Below, in pieces: positions 17,067 to 24,677 of a DNA stretch of 64,000 bases. The number at the start of each line of letters is the position of its first letter. The first letter of the stretch is position 1. The translations under genes were made by a program, and so were the position numbers. A model generated the notes under the pieces. That model saw nothing but the letters and a program-made list of their open reading frames with translations. It did no database searches and had not been told where the DNA came from. Origin of the DNA: Pseudoduganella ginsengisoli (GTDB lineage: Bacteria > Pseudomonadota > Gammaproteobacteria > Burkholderiales > Burkholderiaceae_D); assembly GCF_009720865.1 (NCBI RefSeq), contig NZ_WNLA01000018.1, positions 1 through 64,000 on the forward strand, read 5' to 3'.

Positions 17067-17095
17067 TTGGCCGTCAACACGAAATTTGCTAAACT
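17067..17095 (+). promoter_or_regulatory. Sigma-70-like promoter of the ABC-SCO-cupredoxin operon
   Basis: TTGGCC (17067-17072) and TAAACT (17090-17095) are separated by exactly 17 bp, about 45 bp upstream of the first gene's ATG. This is the only good match in the 200-bp gap. Confidence 0.5.
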
Positions 17096-17141
17096 TGAGT
17101 GGTTCGGCGGCAATTCCGTGCAGCTGTTACTGTCCACGTCA

Positions 17142-18146
17142 ATGAATTCACATCTTCCTGATCACTTCCAGCGACGCCGCCAGCTGCTGGGAACTGCGCT
17201 GGCGCTGCCGGTCGCGGGCCTGGCTTCCAAGCCGGCGCATGCTGCCGGCAAGCTTGTTGTCGGCGGCCTGCCGGTCACGTGCAACCTGACATTGCCGATC
17301 GCGTGCAGCGCGGCCCGCAGCGGTTCGTTTGAATTCAGCAAATACAGCGGCTGGCCGGAAATCAAGGAAGCGCTGATGACAGGCCATATCCAGGCAGCCT
17401 ATATGCTGGCGCCACTGGTGATGGACCTGACCGACAAGAAAATTCCGCTAAAAATCGTGTCGCTGGGCCACCGCTCCGGCGCCGTCATCATGGTGCGCAC
17501 GGACTCCACCTACAAGCGCTTTAGCGAGTTGCGCGGCAAGCGCATCGCCATCCCCAGCCGCTTTGCCGTGGACTTCCTGTTCCTGCGCAAGATGCTGGCG
17601 CGTGAAAACATGTCGCCGAAAGATGTGCAAATCATTGAAATGGCGCCGCCCGATATGCCGGCCGCCTTGTACGCGAAGGCCGTCGACGCCTATTGCACCG
17701 GCGAACCGTTCGGCGCGGCAGCCCAGCGCGCAGGCTATGCGCGCCCGCTGTCGATGACGCGCGATGAATGGCGCAATTACATTTGCTGCGTGCTGACAGT
17801 GCGCGAAGAATTGATCAAATCGGACCGCCCGCTGGTGCAGGAACTGGTGAACCACGTGCAGGCGGCAGGCAACTGGCTCGATGCGGCGCCGGCCAACCGC
17901 GCCAAAGCCGCCACCATTGCTGCGGGGCGCAAATTCTTCAACCAGGATCCCAAGGTGATCCAGTTCGTCATGGATAACCCGGCCGACCGCGTGACCTATG
18001 GCGATTTGCGCATGATCCGCGCGGAATTCGATGAATTGATGAAGCTGTCGATGGAAGCGGGCACGCTGAAAAAGCCCGTCGCGTTTGACCAGTATGTGGA
18101 TGAGAGCTTCGTCAAATCCATCCAGCCCGTGCCCATCGCTTTATGA
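17142..18146 (+). CDS. ABC transporter substrate-binding protein (NrtA/SsuA/TauA-like), Tat signal
   Basis: Periplasmic binding component of the importer encoded at 19152-20634. The N-terminus has a twin-arginine-like motif (QRRRQLLG) followed by a hydrophobic stretch and AHAAG cleavage region, suggesting export of a folded or cofactor-bearing protein. The mature domain matches the NMT1/NrtA family: TCNLTLPIA, WPEIKEALMTGHIQAAYMLAP, LRGKRIAIPSRF, DAYCTGEPFGAAAQ. First gene of a five-gene unit in which each gene overlaps the next (ATGA with the SCO gene). Family members bind nitrate, bicarbonate, sulfonates, taurine or pyrimidines; the SCO and cupredoxin neighbours hint at a copper-linked substrate, which is inference. 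The frame is open upstream to 17064, but the 17142 start gives the signal peptide. Confidence 0.88.
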   Translation: MNSHLPDHFQRRRQLLGTALALPVAGLASKPAHAAGKLVVGGLPVTCNLTLPIACSAARSGSFEFSKYSGWPEIKEALMTGHIQAAYMLAPLVMDLTDKKIPLKIVSLGHRSGAVIMVRTDSTYKRFSELRGKRIAIPSRFAVDFLFLRKMLARENMSPKDVQIIEMAPPDMPAALYAKAVDAYCTGEPFGAAAQRAGYARPLSMTRDEWRNYICCVLTVREELIKSDRPLVQELVNHVQAAGNWLDAAPANRAKAATIAAGRKFFNQDPKVIQFVMDNPADRVTYGDLRMIRAEFDELMKLSMEAGTLKKPVAFDQYVDESFVKSIQPVPIAL

Positions 18147-18712
18147 TGCGCGCCGTGTTGTTTTCCCTGCTGCTGGCGGCAGGTGCGGCGCACGCTGCCG
18201 ATAAGCTGAAGTCCGGCACCTTTGACCCGCCGCGCATGGCGCCGAATATTGCGCAGCAGGCGGCCGATGGTAAGCCGTTTGCGCTGGATAAGCAGCGCGG
18301 CAAAGTCGTGGTGCTGGAATTCGGCTATACGAATTGCGCGGATGTGTGTCCGGTGTCGCTGGCGCTGTTGAAACAGGCGCGCGAACGCCTGGGCCCGCTG
18401 CGCGACAAGCTGCAGGTGGTGTTTGTCAGCGTGGACCCGGAACGCGATACGGCTTCCCGCCTGAAAAGCTACCTGGCGCAATTCGATCCCACTTTTATCG
18501 GCTTGACCGGGTCCGCGCAGCAGATGGCGGCCATCCGCACCGCGTATGGCATTAGCGCGGCCAGGTCGGGCAAAGGCGATGATTACGTCATGGGGCATTC
18601 GTCTTACCTGTACTTCATTGATCCCAAGGGCCAGTTGCGGGCGCTGATGCCTTTCGGGCGTCCGGCCGACGATATCGTGCATGACGTGACGTTGCTGGTG
18701 CAGGGCCAATGA
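18143..18712 (+). CDS. SCO1/SenC/PrrC-family copper chaperone
   Basis: Thioredoxin-fold copper chaperone or thiol reductase, periplasmic via its signal peptide (ending AGAAHAA). The copper ligands are present: Cys65 and Cys69 in NCADVC and His152 in MGHSSY. The rest (VVFVSVDPERDT, IRTAYGISA) is typical of the family, which delivers copper to the CuA site of cytochrome oxidase or nitrous-oxide reductase. At 189 aa it is normal in length. Translationally coupled both ways: its ATG overlaps the upstream stop, and its stop overlaps the ATG of the cupredoxin-like gene. No oxidase genes are nearby, so the client may be the next protein or the transporter's ligand. Confidence 0.9.
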   Translation: MMRAVLFSLLLAAGAAHAADKLKSGTFDPPRMAPNIAQQAADGKPFALDKQRGKVVVLEFGYTNCADVCPVSLALLKQARERLGPLRDKLQVVFVSVDPERDTASRLKSYLAQFDPTFIGLTGSAQQMAAIRTAYGISAARSGKGDDYVMGHSSYLYFIDPKGQLRALMPFGRPADDIVHDVTLLVQGQ

Positions 18713-19155
18713 CGCGGCGTATCGGGGCGTGGACAGCCGCCGTATTGCTGCTGGCCGCTTGCGGCGCGGCGGCATGGGCAGCGTTTGCGCCTATTCATGC
18801 GGCGACACGCGATGCGCTGTTTGAAATCCCCAAAGGCACGTGGCAGCGCCGCATGGCGGGCGACAAGACTGACATCCTGCCCGACAAAATCACGCTGATG
18901 CTGGGCGTCAGCGATGTGCTGTTACTGCGCAACAGCGACACGGTGCCGCAGATTTTCGGCCCCGTGCTGATCATGCCGGGGCAGGATTTCCGCCTGCCAT
19001 TCGAACAGGCGGCGGAATACCCGTTTGCCTGCACGGCCCACGCGAGCGGCCAGATGACTGTGGTGGTTGAACCCGCGCCGCAGGCGGGCTGGCCGCGGCT
19101 GCAGTGGCGCGCAAAGAATTTGTTGAATTTAACCTTGGTGAAACGAACCGGATGA
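18709..19155 (+). CDS. Cupredoxin-like protein, probable lipoprotein
   Basis: A 148-aa exported protein with a lipobox-like LLAAC after a hydrophobic segment, so possibly lipid-anchored. The C-terminal half looks like a cupredoxin: VLLLRNSDTVPQIFGP, a PGQDF turn and CTAHASGQM, which is the Cys-x2-His-x4-Met arrangement of a type 1 copper loop. The usual first His ligand (in the NxDxxxH region) appears replaced by Gln (VPQIF), so copper binding may be altered or lost. It sits between the SCO gene and the permease with 4-bp overlaps on both sides, tying it to the transporter. Family function is otherwise unknown. Confidence 0.75.
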   Translation: MTRRIGAWTAAVLLLAACGAAAWAAFAPIHAATRDALFEIPKGTWQRRMAGDKTDILPDKITLMLGVSDVLLLRNSDTVPQIFGPVLIMPGQDFRLPFEQAAEYPFACTAHASGQMTVVVEPAPQAGWPRLQWRAKNLLNLTLVKRTG

Positions 19156-19907
19156 AGTTATCGAAAGTATGGCCGCCGCTGGCGGTGCTGACGGCAGTCG
19201 TTGCCGTCTGGTGGTGTGCAGTGCTGGCCACCGACAGCCTGATTTTCCCGACTCCCGCGCAAGTGGTGAGCGGCGCCATGGAACTGGTGGAAGACGGCAC
19301 CCTGTGGGAGCACATCAGCGCTTCGCTGGGCCGGGTCGGCGCGGGCTTTGGCCTGGCGCTGCTGGTAGCGATACCGGTCGGACTGTGGATGGGGCGCGTG
19401 GACGGCGCTTTCGTCACGCTGAACCCGATCATCCAGATCTTGCGCCCGATTTCGCCCATCGCGTGGATACCCGTGGCAATCCTGTGGTTTGGCGTCGGCA
19501 ATGCTTCGCCTGTCTTCCTGATCTTTATTGCGTCCGTCTTCCCCATGATTGTGCAGACGGCGGCCGGCGTGCACACGATAGAAAAGCGCTACCTGCGCGC
19601 GGCGGAAAACTTTGGCGTGCCGCGTTCCAAGCTGTTCCGGCAAGTGATCGTGCCGGCGGTGCTGCCGGAAATGATCGTCGGCATGCGCATTGCGCTGGGC
19701 GTGGCGTGGCTGGTGGTGGTGGCGGCGGAAATGATTGCGCTGCGCTCCGGCCTGGGCTACCTGATCATCGATTCGCGCAATGCGGGCAACCGGTATGACC
19801 TGGTCATCGCCGGCATGATTATTATCGGCCTGATCGGCCTGGCGCTGGATGGGCTGATGCGCCTGCTGGAACATTTGAAAATCGTAAGGTGGCGCTATGG
19901 ACGCTAA
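19152..19907 (+). CDS. ABC transporter permease (NitT/TauT family)
   Basis: Inner-membrane permease of 251 aa with about six hydrophobic segments and the EAA-like loop (RAAENFGVPRSKLFRQVIVPAVLPEMIVGMRIALG) that docks the ATPase. Start is the ATG overlapping the cupredoxin-like stop (ATGA); longer upstream reading would lie inside that gene. Overlaps the ATPase gene by 11 bp. Works with the binding protein at 17142 and the ATPase at 19897. The family imports nitrate, taurine, alkanesulfonates and similar small anions. Confidence 0.92.
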   Translation: MKLSKVWPPLAVLTAVVAVWWCAVLATDSLIFPTPAQVVSGAMELVEDGTLWEHISASLGRVGAGFGLALLVAIPVGLWMGRVDGAFVTLNPIIQILRPISPIAWIPVAILWFGVGNASPVFLIFIASVFPMIVQTAAGVHTIEKRYLRAAENFGVPRSKLFRQVIVPAVLPEMIVGMRIALGVAWLVVVAAEMIALRSGLGYLIIDSRNAGNRYDLVIAGMIIIGLIGLALDGLMRLLEHLKIVRWRYGR

Positions 19908-20634
19908 GATCGTCGTCAACTCAGTTAAGAAGAATTTCAATGCCTTGCCGGTGGTGGACGGCGTCGACTTTACCGTGGCGGACGGCGAGTTCGTCGCCAT
20001 CGTCGGGCCGTCCGGCTGCGGCAAATCAACGCTGATGAAAATCGTCGCGGGGTTTGAACGGCCCGACCAGGGCGCTGTCTCCATCGACGGCCAGCCGTTG
20101 ACGAAGCCGGGGCCGAAAGGCATCGTGATTTCCCAGCATGGCTCCGTGTTCCCCTGGCTGACCGTGCAGCAAAACCTGATGTTTGGCCTGAACAGCGGTT
20201 CCGACAGCGAAAAGGCTGCGCTGGCCGACCACTATGCCGAGATGGTGGGCTTGAAAGGGTTTGAAAACGCGTATCCGCACGAACTGTCGGGCGGCATGCT
20301 GAAACGGGCGGAAATCGCGCGGGCGCTGGTGGTCAAGCCGGAAATCCTGTACATGGATGAACCGTTTTCCGCGCTGGATGCGCTGATGAATTTAAAGATG
20401 CGCAACGAGTTGCTGCGCGTGCTGGCGGAAGAACGCCACACCGTGCTGCTGATTACGCACGACGTGGAAGAAGCGATTTACCTGGCGGACCGCATCCTCG
20501 TGCTGTCGCCGCGGCCGACGCGGATCCAGGCCAGTTTCCGGGTCGATCACGCGCATCCGCGCAAGCTGTCGCACCCGGACTTGCTGCAATTAAAGGAAGA
20601 CATACTGGCCCAGTTAGGGCTGTCCGGTTTGTGA
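19897..20634 (+). CDS. ABC transporter ATP-binding protein (NitT/TauT family)
   Basis: Energises the importer. Walker A GPSGCGKST, Q-loop ISQHGSVFPWLTVQQN, signature LSGGMLKRAEIARAL (the usual Q after GGM is L-K here), Walker B ILYMDEPFSALD and the switch His in LLITHDVEEA are all present. 245 aa is the normal length. Last gene of the operon; its stop abuts the stop of the convergent gene at 20635. Confidence 0.93.
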   Translation: MDAKIVVNSVKKNFNALPVVDGVDFTVADGEFVAIVGPSGCGKSTLMKIVAGFERPDQGAVSIDGQPLTKPGPKGIVISQHGSVFPWLTVQQNLMFGLNSGSDSEKAALADHYAEMVGLKGFENAYPHELSGGMLKRAEIARALVVKPEILYMDEPFSALDALMNLKMRNELLRVLAEERHTVLLITHDVEEAIYLADRILVLSPRPTRIQASFRVDHAHPRKLSHPDLLQLKEDILAQLGLSGL

Positions 20635-20985
20635 TTACTCGTCGTCAAATTCGGACGTCAAGTCTTTGAAACCCTTGCGCACGGCGAACGGCAGGAATTC
20701 ATCCGGCGTATCGAGCACGATCAGGCGCTTTTCCTGGATCACCGGGTCGCCGGCCGTCAAATCCGGGCCGCTGTAGCCCAGCGTGCGCAAGTGTGCGCTG
20801 ATGTTGGCAATGAGTTTTTTGTCCTTGTGCAGCCCGTCGCTGGCCGGGGCGGCCAAGTCCACATACACGTCGATGACGCCATAGCCTTCATCGAAAATGC
20901 GGATGGCTTTGATGTCGATGGCGCGTCCGCTGCCATCGGTGGTCTTGAAAGGACCGCTGAGCTGGATATCGGTATCTTGGTTCAT
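20635..20985 (-). CDS. Conserved-looking hypothetical protein (acidic, ~116 aa)
   Basis: I do not recognise this protein. It is acidic and soluble with no signal peptide; segments include IRIFDEGYGVIDVYVDL, LRTLGYSGPDLTAGD and VIQEKRLIVLDTPDEFLPFAV, ending in a run of acidic residues. Start taken at ATG 20985; a GTG at 21000 would add five residues. It ends exactly where the ABC operon ends, with no intergenic space. Confidence 0.6.
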   Translation of the reverse strand: MNQDTDIQLSGPFKTTDGSGRAIDIKAIRIFDEGYGVIDVYVDLAAPASDGLHKDKKLIANISAHLRTLGYSGPDLTAGDPVIQEKRLIVLDTPDEFLPFAVRKGFKDLTSEFDDE

Positions 20986-21119
20986 GCCCGCAGCATACAC
21001 CCAAATGGCACAAAACTGCAGTTTCGTGACATCAAACGGGTGGTTCGCCGCATTGTCCTGCGCGGCGGACGGCGCTGGGTTAAGGTGGTGCTTCTTTAAA
21101 CAATGGAAGGCGCACGAAC

Positions 21120-22502
21120 ATGAGGAAATTGGCAGGCGGCCTGCTGGCCATGGCAGCTATCAGTACGGTAAGCCCGGCTTGGGCGGAAGACGCACAGGGA
21201 CATTGGCACGGGACGATCGCCGGTACGCTGGCCGTGGTACTGGATGTCAGCAAGACGCCGGCCGGCGTGTGGGAAGCAACGCTGCATAGTCCCAGCCAGG
21301 CATTTTCCACCAAGGTCAGCCAGTTTGCATCGGACGCCGCTCACCTGAGCTTTGCAATTCCGAAGCTGGGCGCCAGCTACCAGGCTGTTTGGAACGACAA
21401 GGACAAGGTATGGGCAGGAACGTGGACACAAGGCCAGCAAGCGCCGCTGAATTTGACGCGTACTGATGCGGGCGCCGCTGCCGCGCTGCAGCCGCGCCGT
21501 CCGCAGGAAACAGCGATAGCCGCCGCCAGCGCGCCATACACCAGCGACGAAGTGCAATTTGGCCATGCGCAATGGCAGCTGGCCGGCAGCCTGTTTGTTC
21601 CGAAAGGGGCCGGGCCGTGGCCCGCAGTGGTGCTCGTACATGGTTCCGGCCCGAATAACCGCGATGAAGATATTTTCGGCCACAAGATTTTCCTGGTGCT
21701 GGCCGACCACTTGGCGCGCAACGGCATTGCTGTGCTGCGTTATGACAAGCGCGGCGTCGGCGGTTCCAATGGCGATTACGACACGGCCACCACGCTGGAT
21801 TTTGCTTTCGATGCACAGGCAGCCGTCGCTTACCTGCGCACCCGGCCGGACATCAATGCGCGCCATATCGGCATGATAGGCCATTCCGAAGGCGGCCTGA
21901 TTGCACCGATGGTGGCGGCGCGCGACCCGCAGCTGGGTTTCGTCGTCTTGATGGCCGGCCCCGGCGTGCGCGGCGACGTGCTGATGGCCGAGCAAATGGC
22001 GCGCAATGCAGAGCTGGACGGATTGCCGCCGGAAGCCGCGGCCCGGCAGCGCATTGCCAACCGCGCACTGTTTGCCGCCATCATGGCAGAGCATGATCCG
22101 CAACGGGCCCGCAGCAAGGCCACGGCCATGCTGGAACAGGGCGAGCGCGATGGCTTGTATGTGCCGGGTACGGCGGCCATGACGGCCAAATCATTGACCA
22201 GCCCATGGTTTCATACATTTTTGACGCTGGACCCCGGCGTCGCCTTGAAGGCCATGCGCCAGCCCGTGCTGGCGCTGAATGGCGAATTGGACTGGCAAGT
22301 GCCGTCCCGGCTGGACCTCGACGCGATGCGCGCGGCACTGGCCAATAATCCCCGCGCCGTGGTAAAAGAGCTGCCCAGGCTGAACCATTTATTCCAGACC
22401 GCCACCACTGGCAGCGGCCAGGAATATGCGCAAATTGAAGAGACGCTGGCACCTTCGGCGCTGGAGGCCATCACTGGCTGGATACAGGGCCAGGTGCGCT
22501 AA
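21120..22502 (+). CDS. Secreted alpha/beta hydrolase (S9-like / dienelactone-type)
   Basis: A 460-aa exported hydrolase. After the signal peptide (ending SPAWAE) an N-terminal domain (about 25-130) precedes the hydrolase fold. The oxyanion strand is VVLVHGSGPNNRDED, the nucleophile Ser lies in GMIGHSEGG, the probable Asp in LNGELDWQVP and the His in PRLNHLFQ. This arrangement matches YcjY/BAAT-like esterases annotated as S9 peptidases in many proteobacteria. ATG preceded by GGAAGG. Substrate unknown. Confidence 0.85.
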   Translation: MRKLAGGLLAMAAISTVSPAWAEDAQGHWHGTIAGTLAVVLDVSKTPAGVWEATLHSPSQAFSTKVSQFASDAAHLSFAIPKLGASYQAVWNDKDKVWAGTWTQGQQAPLNLTRTDAGAAAALQPRRPQETAIAAASAPYTSDEVQFGHAQWQLAGSLFVPKGAGPWPAVVLVHGSGPNNRDEDIFGHKIFLVLADHLARNGIAVLRYDKRGVGGSNGDYDTATTLDFAFDAQAAVAYLRTRPDINARHIGMIGHSEGGLIAPMVAARDPQLGFVVLMAGPGVRGDVLMAEQMARNAELDGLPPEAAARQRIANRALFAAIMAEHDPQRARSKATAMLEQGERDGLYVPGTAAMTAKSLTSPWFHTFLTLDPGVALKAMRQPVLALNGELDWQVPSRLDLDAMRAALANNPRAVVKELPRLNHLFQTATTGSGQEYAQIEETLAPSALEAITGWIQGQVR

Positions 22503-22530
22503 CATCAACGCGGCTCATCGTTGTCGCAGC

Positions 22531-22554
22531 CCTGCGCCCTGCGGCGGGCGCAGG
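22531..22554 (+). terminator. Strong hairpin after the hydrolase gene
   Basis: CCTGCGCCC and GGGCGCAGG form a perfect 9-bp stem with a 6-nt loop, 29 bp after the stop codon. There is no downstream T run, so it may act as a Rho-assisted or RNA-stabilising hairpin. Confidence 0.5.
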
Positions 22555-22670
22555 CTGTTGGCGCTTCAAGAGCGACGTGTATCTGGCGTGAGATAGCCCG
22601 CACGTTGAAATCATGGCCGGCGCCGTCTACAATTGCTGTTTTATTAATGCGGTTACTGGCGGAGACCCGA

Positions 22671-23426
22671 ATGGCCAAGGCAACGGTTTGTAAGCGTATC
22701 GGCAAAGGTGTGCTGGGCCTCGTGCTGTGCTGGGCCGCCTATGAATCGGTGGCGGCTGTCCCAGGGCCGTTTTTCCCGCATACGTATGAGCGCGGCGCCT
22801 TTATCGTGCATTCGGATGAAGCGATTCCAGCCAGCGCCGCGCACGTGATCGATGATGCTCAGCGCCGCATAGAGCGCTCGCCGCTGCATGGTGCGCACGA
22901 CAAGTACGACATCTACATCTGCAATTCGCTGGCCAGGTTCGCGTTCTACAACCATAAATTCACGACACGTGCTGGCGGAGTCACGGAAGGGGCGTTCACG
23001 CGCCACGTGTTCATCCGCGGTGTGGATTTCGATACCAACAGCCTGCGCATGCCGGGCGGCGCCAGGATTGTCGATGCCGAGTCGCGCTCCGCATCGTATT
23101 TCCTGGCGCACGAGGCGGCCCACGTGATGGAATCGCGCCGGTTCGGCAGGCTGGCGTATGTGAAGTATCCGCACTGGCTGATGGAGGGGTATGCCGATGT
23201 GGTGGGAAAAAACGATGCCTTCCATATTGCCGATTACCGCCAGCCATTTGCCTCGGGGACGCTGGCGAATGACGGCACATACAAGCGCGAACACTTGCTG
23301 GTGGATTTCCAGCTGGGATTGGGCAAGACCGTGATGCAAGTGTTTGCGGAAGCGCTGCCGCAGCACACGGTGGAAGCGCAGCTGGCGGCGGCGCTGACTC
23401 AAAACGAGATCGGAGCAATCAAATGA
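22671..23426 (+). CDS. Putative exported zinc metallopeptidase-like protein (HEAAH)
   Basis: A 251-aa protein with an N-terminal hydrophobic segment (VLGLVLCWAAYESVAAV) that should export it. It carries an HExxH zinc motif (FLAHEAAHVME) and, about 20 residues on, a possible third ligand Glu in LMEGYADVVG, the gluzincin arrangement. The rest is unfamiliar. ATG at 22671 is chosen because GGAG precedes it; the frame is open upstream but without a plausible start. Its stop overlaps the start of the YdeI-like gene (ATGA), so the two are translationally coupled. A Zn-peptidase role is inferred from the motif only. Confidence 0.72.
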   Translation: MAKATVCKRIGKGVLGLVLCWAAYESVAAVPGPFFPHTYERGAFIVHSDEAIPASAAHVIDDAQRRIERSPLHGAHDKYDIYICNSLARFAFYNHKFTTRAGGVTEGAFTRHVFIRGVDFDTNSLRMPGGARIVDAESRSASYFLAHEAAHVMESRRFGRLAYVKYPHWLMEGYADVVGKNDAFHIADYRQPFASGTLANDGTYKREHLLVDFQLGLGKTVMQVFAEALPQHTVEAQLAAALTQNEIGAIK

Positions 23427-24040
23427 CAGCAGATGTTGAGTCGATGCTGTTTCCATCCCAAGGAGCGTTTGCACATTGGCTGGCGGCGCACCACGATATC
23501 TCCGGCGGGGTGTGGCTGCAGCATGCAAAGAAGGGGGCGCCGCTCCCCAGCGTCAGCTACCAGGAGGCGCTGGAAGTTGCGCTGTGCTTCGGCTGGATTG
23601 ATGGCCAGAAGCGTTCACTCGACGCGCATTACTATCTGCAGCGCTGGACACCACGGCGCGCACGCAGTTTATGGTCCAAGGTCAATCGCGAAAAGGCGCT
23701 CAGGTATATTGAGGAGGGCAAGATGCAGCCGAGTGGACTGGCTGAAATCGAGCGGGCGCGCAAAGATGGCCGATGGGATGCTGCCTACGATTCGGCCAGC
23801 ATGGCCAGCGTGCCGGCCGAACTGCTTGCGGCCTTCGCTGACCACCCCGGGGCCGCTGAATTTTTCGCTACGCTCAATTCTCAAAACCGTTACGCAGTGT
23901 TGTTCCGGTTGCAGACAGCGGTAAAGCCGGAGACCAAAATGCGTAAGGCGCAGGAGTATGCAGCCATGCTGGCCCGGCATGAAACGCTGCATCCCGTCAT
24001 GGCAAAGAAGCCGGGCAAGGTGGCCGGGGACGCGCCATGA
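23423..24040 (+). CDS. YdeI/OmpD-associated family protein
   Basis: A 205-aa cytoplasmic protein of the YdeI/OmdA family. Recognisable segments are FAHWLAAHHDISGGVWLQHAKKG, SYQEALEVALCFGWIDGQKR, RWTPRRARSLWSKVN and the C-terminal KPETKMRKAQEYAAML. Relatives have been linked to resistance to cationic antimicrobial peptides and polymyxin, but the biochemistry is unclear. Starts within the stop of the upstream HExxH gene. Confidence 0.85.
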   Translation: MTADVESMLFPSQGAFAHWLAAHHDISGGVWLQHAKKGAPLPSVSYQEALEVALCFGWIDGQKRSLDAHYYLQRWTPRRARSLWSKVNREKALRYIEEGKMQPSGLAEIERARKDGRWDAAYDSASMASVPAELLAAFADHPGAAEFFATLNSQNRYAVLFRLQTAVKPETKMRKAQEYAAMLARHETLHPVMAKKPGKVAGDAP

Positions 24041-24107
24041 AAGTCATTCGTCGCCGTGACGCCGGAAAATGGCCAAATGTGGACCATTAAGCGAGAAAGG
24101 AACTCAC

Positions 24108-24653
24108 GTGAATAGATTATTGATTAGCTTCGTCATGTTCATATTGTGTTGCCCGGGTGCTGCGGCGCAAGAGCAACCTCCGGGCAATTTTGAAAACTGG
24201 GGAGTCTGTCCTTTCGAATGCTGCACGTACCGGGACTGGACCGCCAATGCGGATATTGCTGTGCATGAAAGCCGGAACAACCAGTCCGCTGTCGTATTCC
24301 GCCTGCGCAAAGACGAACAGGTCCGGGCCCTGACGGGTGTCGTGGTGACGGAGAAAGCGTCGATAGTTCGCATCGACAAGACTGTGCAGGATGGCTATGT
24401 CCAAGGCGTCGACAAGCCGCAGCTTGCGCTCAAGGCCGGGGATGTCATTTATATGCTTGCTCCGCTGGGTGAGGGTTCCTATCTGTTCTGGTACCGGGGC
24501 AAGGTCTATACCAGCGGCGCCGGTCTCGCCGCGATGCCCGGCGTCGATGGAAAGGATGCGAAAATGACTTGGTGGAAGCAGGTCGAAAACAAGGCCGGCA
24601 AGCGGGGCTGGACTGCCTCCGACGAGTTTTCAAACGCAGACGCATGCGGTTGA
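24108..24653 (+). CDS. Secreted hypothetical protein, SH3-like
   Basis: A 181-aa exported protein starting at GTG 24108, with AAAGGAA six bases upstream. Signal peptide NRLLISFVMFILCC is followed by a mature part with a Cys cluster (WGVCPFECCTYRDW) and beta-rich segments (DEQVRALTGVVVTE, LKAGDVIYMLAPLGEGSYLFWYRGKVY) like a bacterial SH3 domain. The C-terminal Cys may pair with the N-terminal ones. Function unknown; third gene in the run after the HExxH and YdeI genes. Confidence 0.72.
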   Translation: MNRLLISFVMFILCCPGAAAQEQPPGNFENWGVCPFECCTYRDWTANADIAVHESRNNQSAVVFRLRKDEQVRALTGVVVTEKASIVRIDKTVQDGYVQGVDKPQLALKAGDVIYMLAPLGEGSYLFWYRGKVYTSGAGLAAMPGVDGKDAKMTWWKQVENKAGKRGWTASDEFSNADACG

Positions 24654-24677
24654 CAGGGCTAATCAATGCTTCTGACA

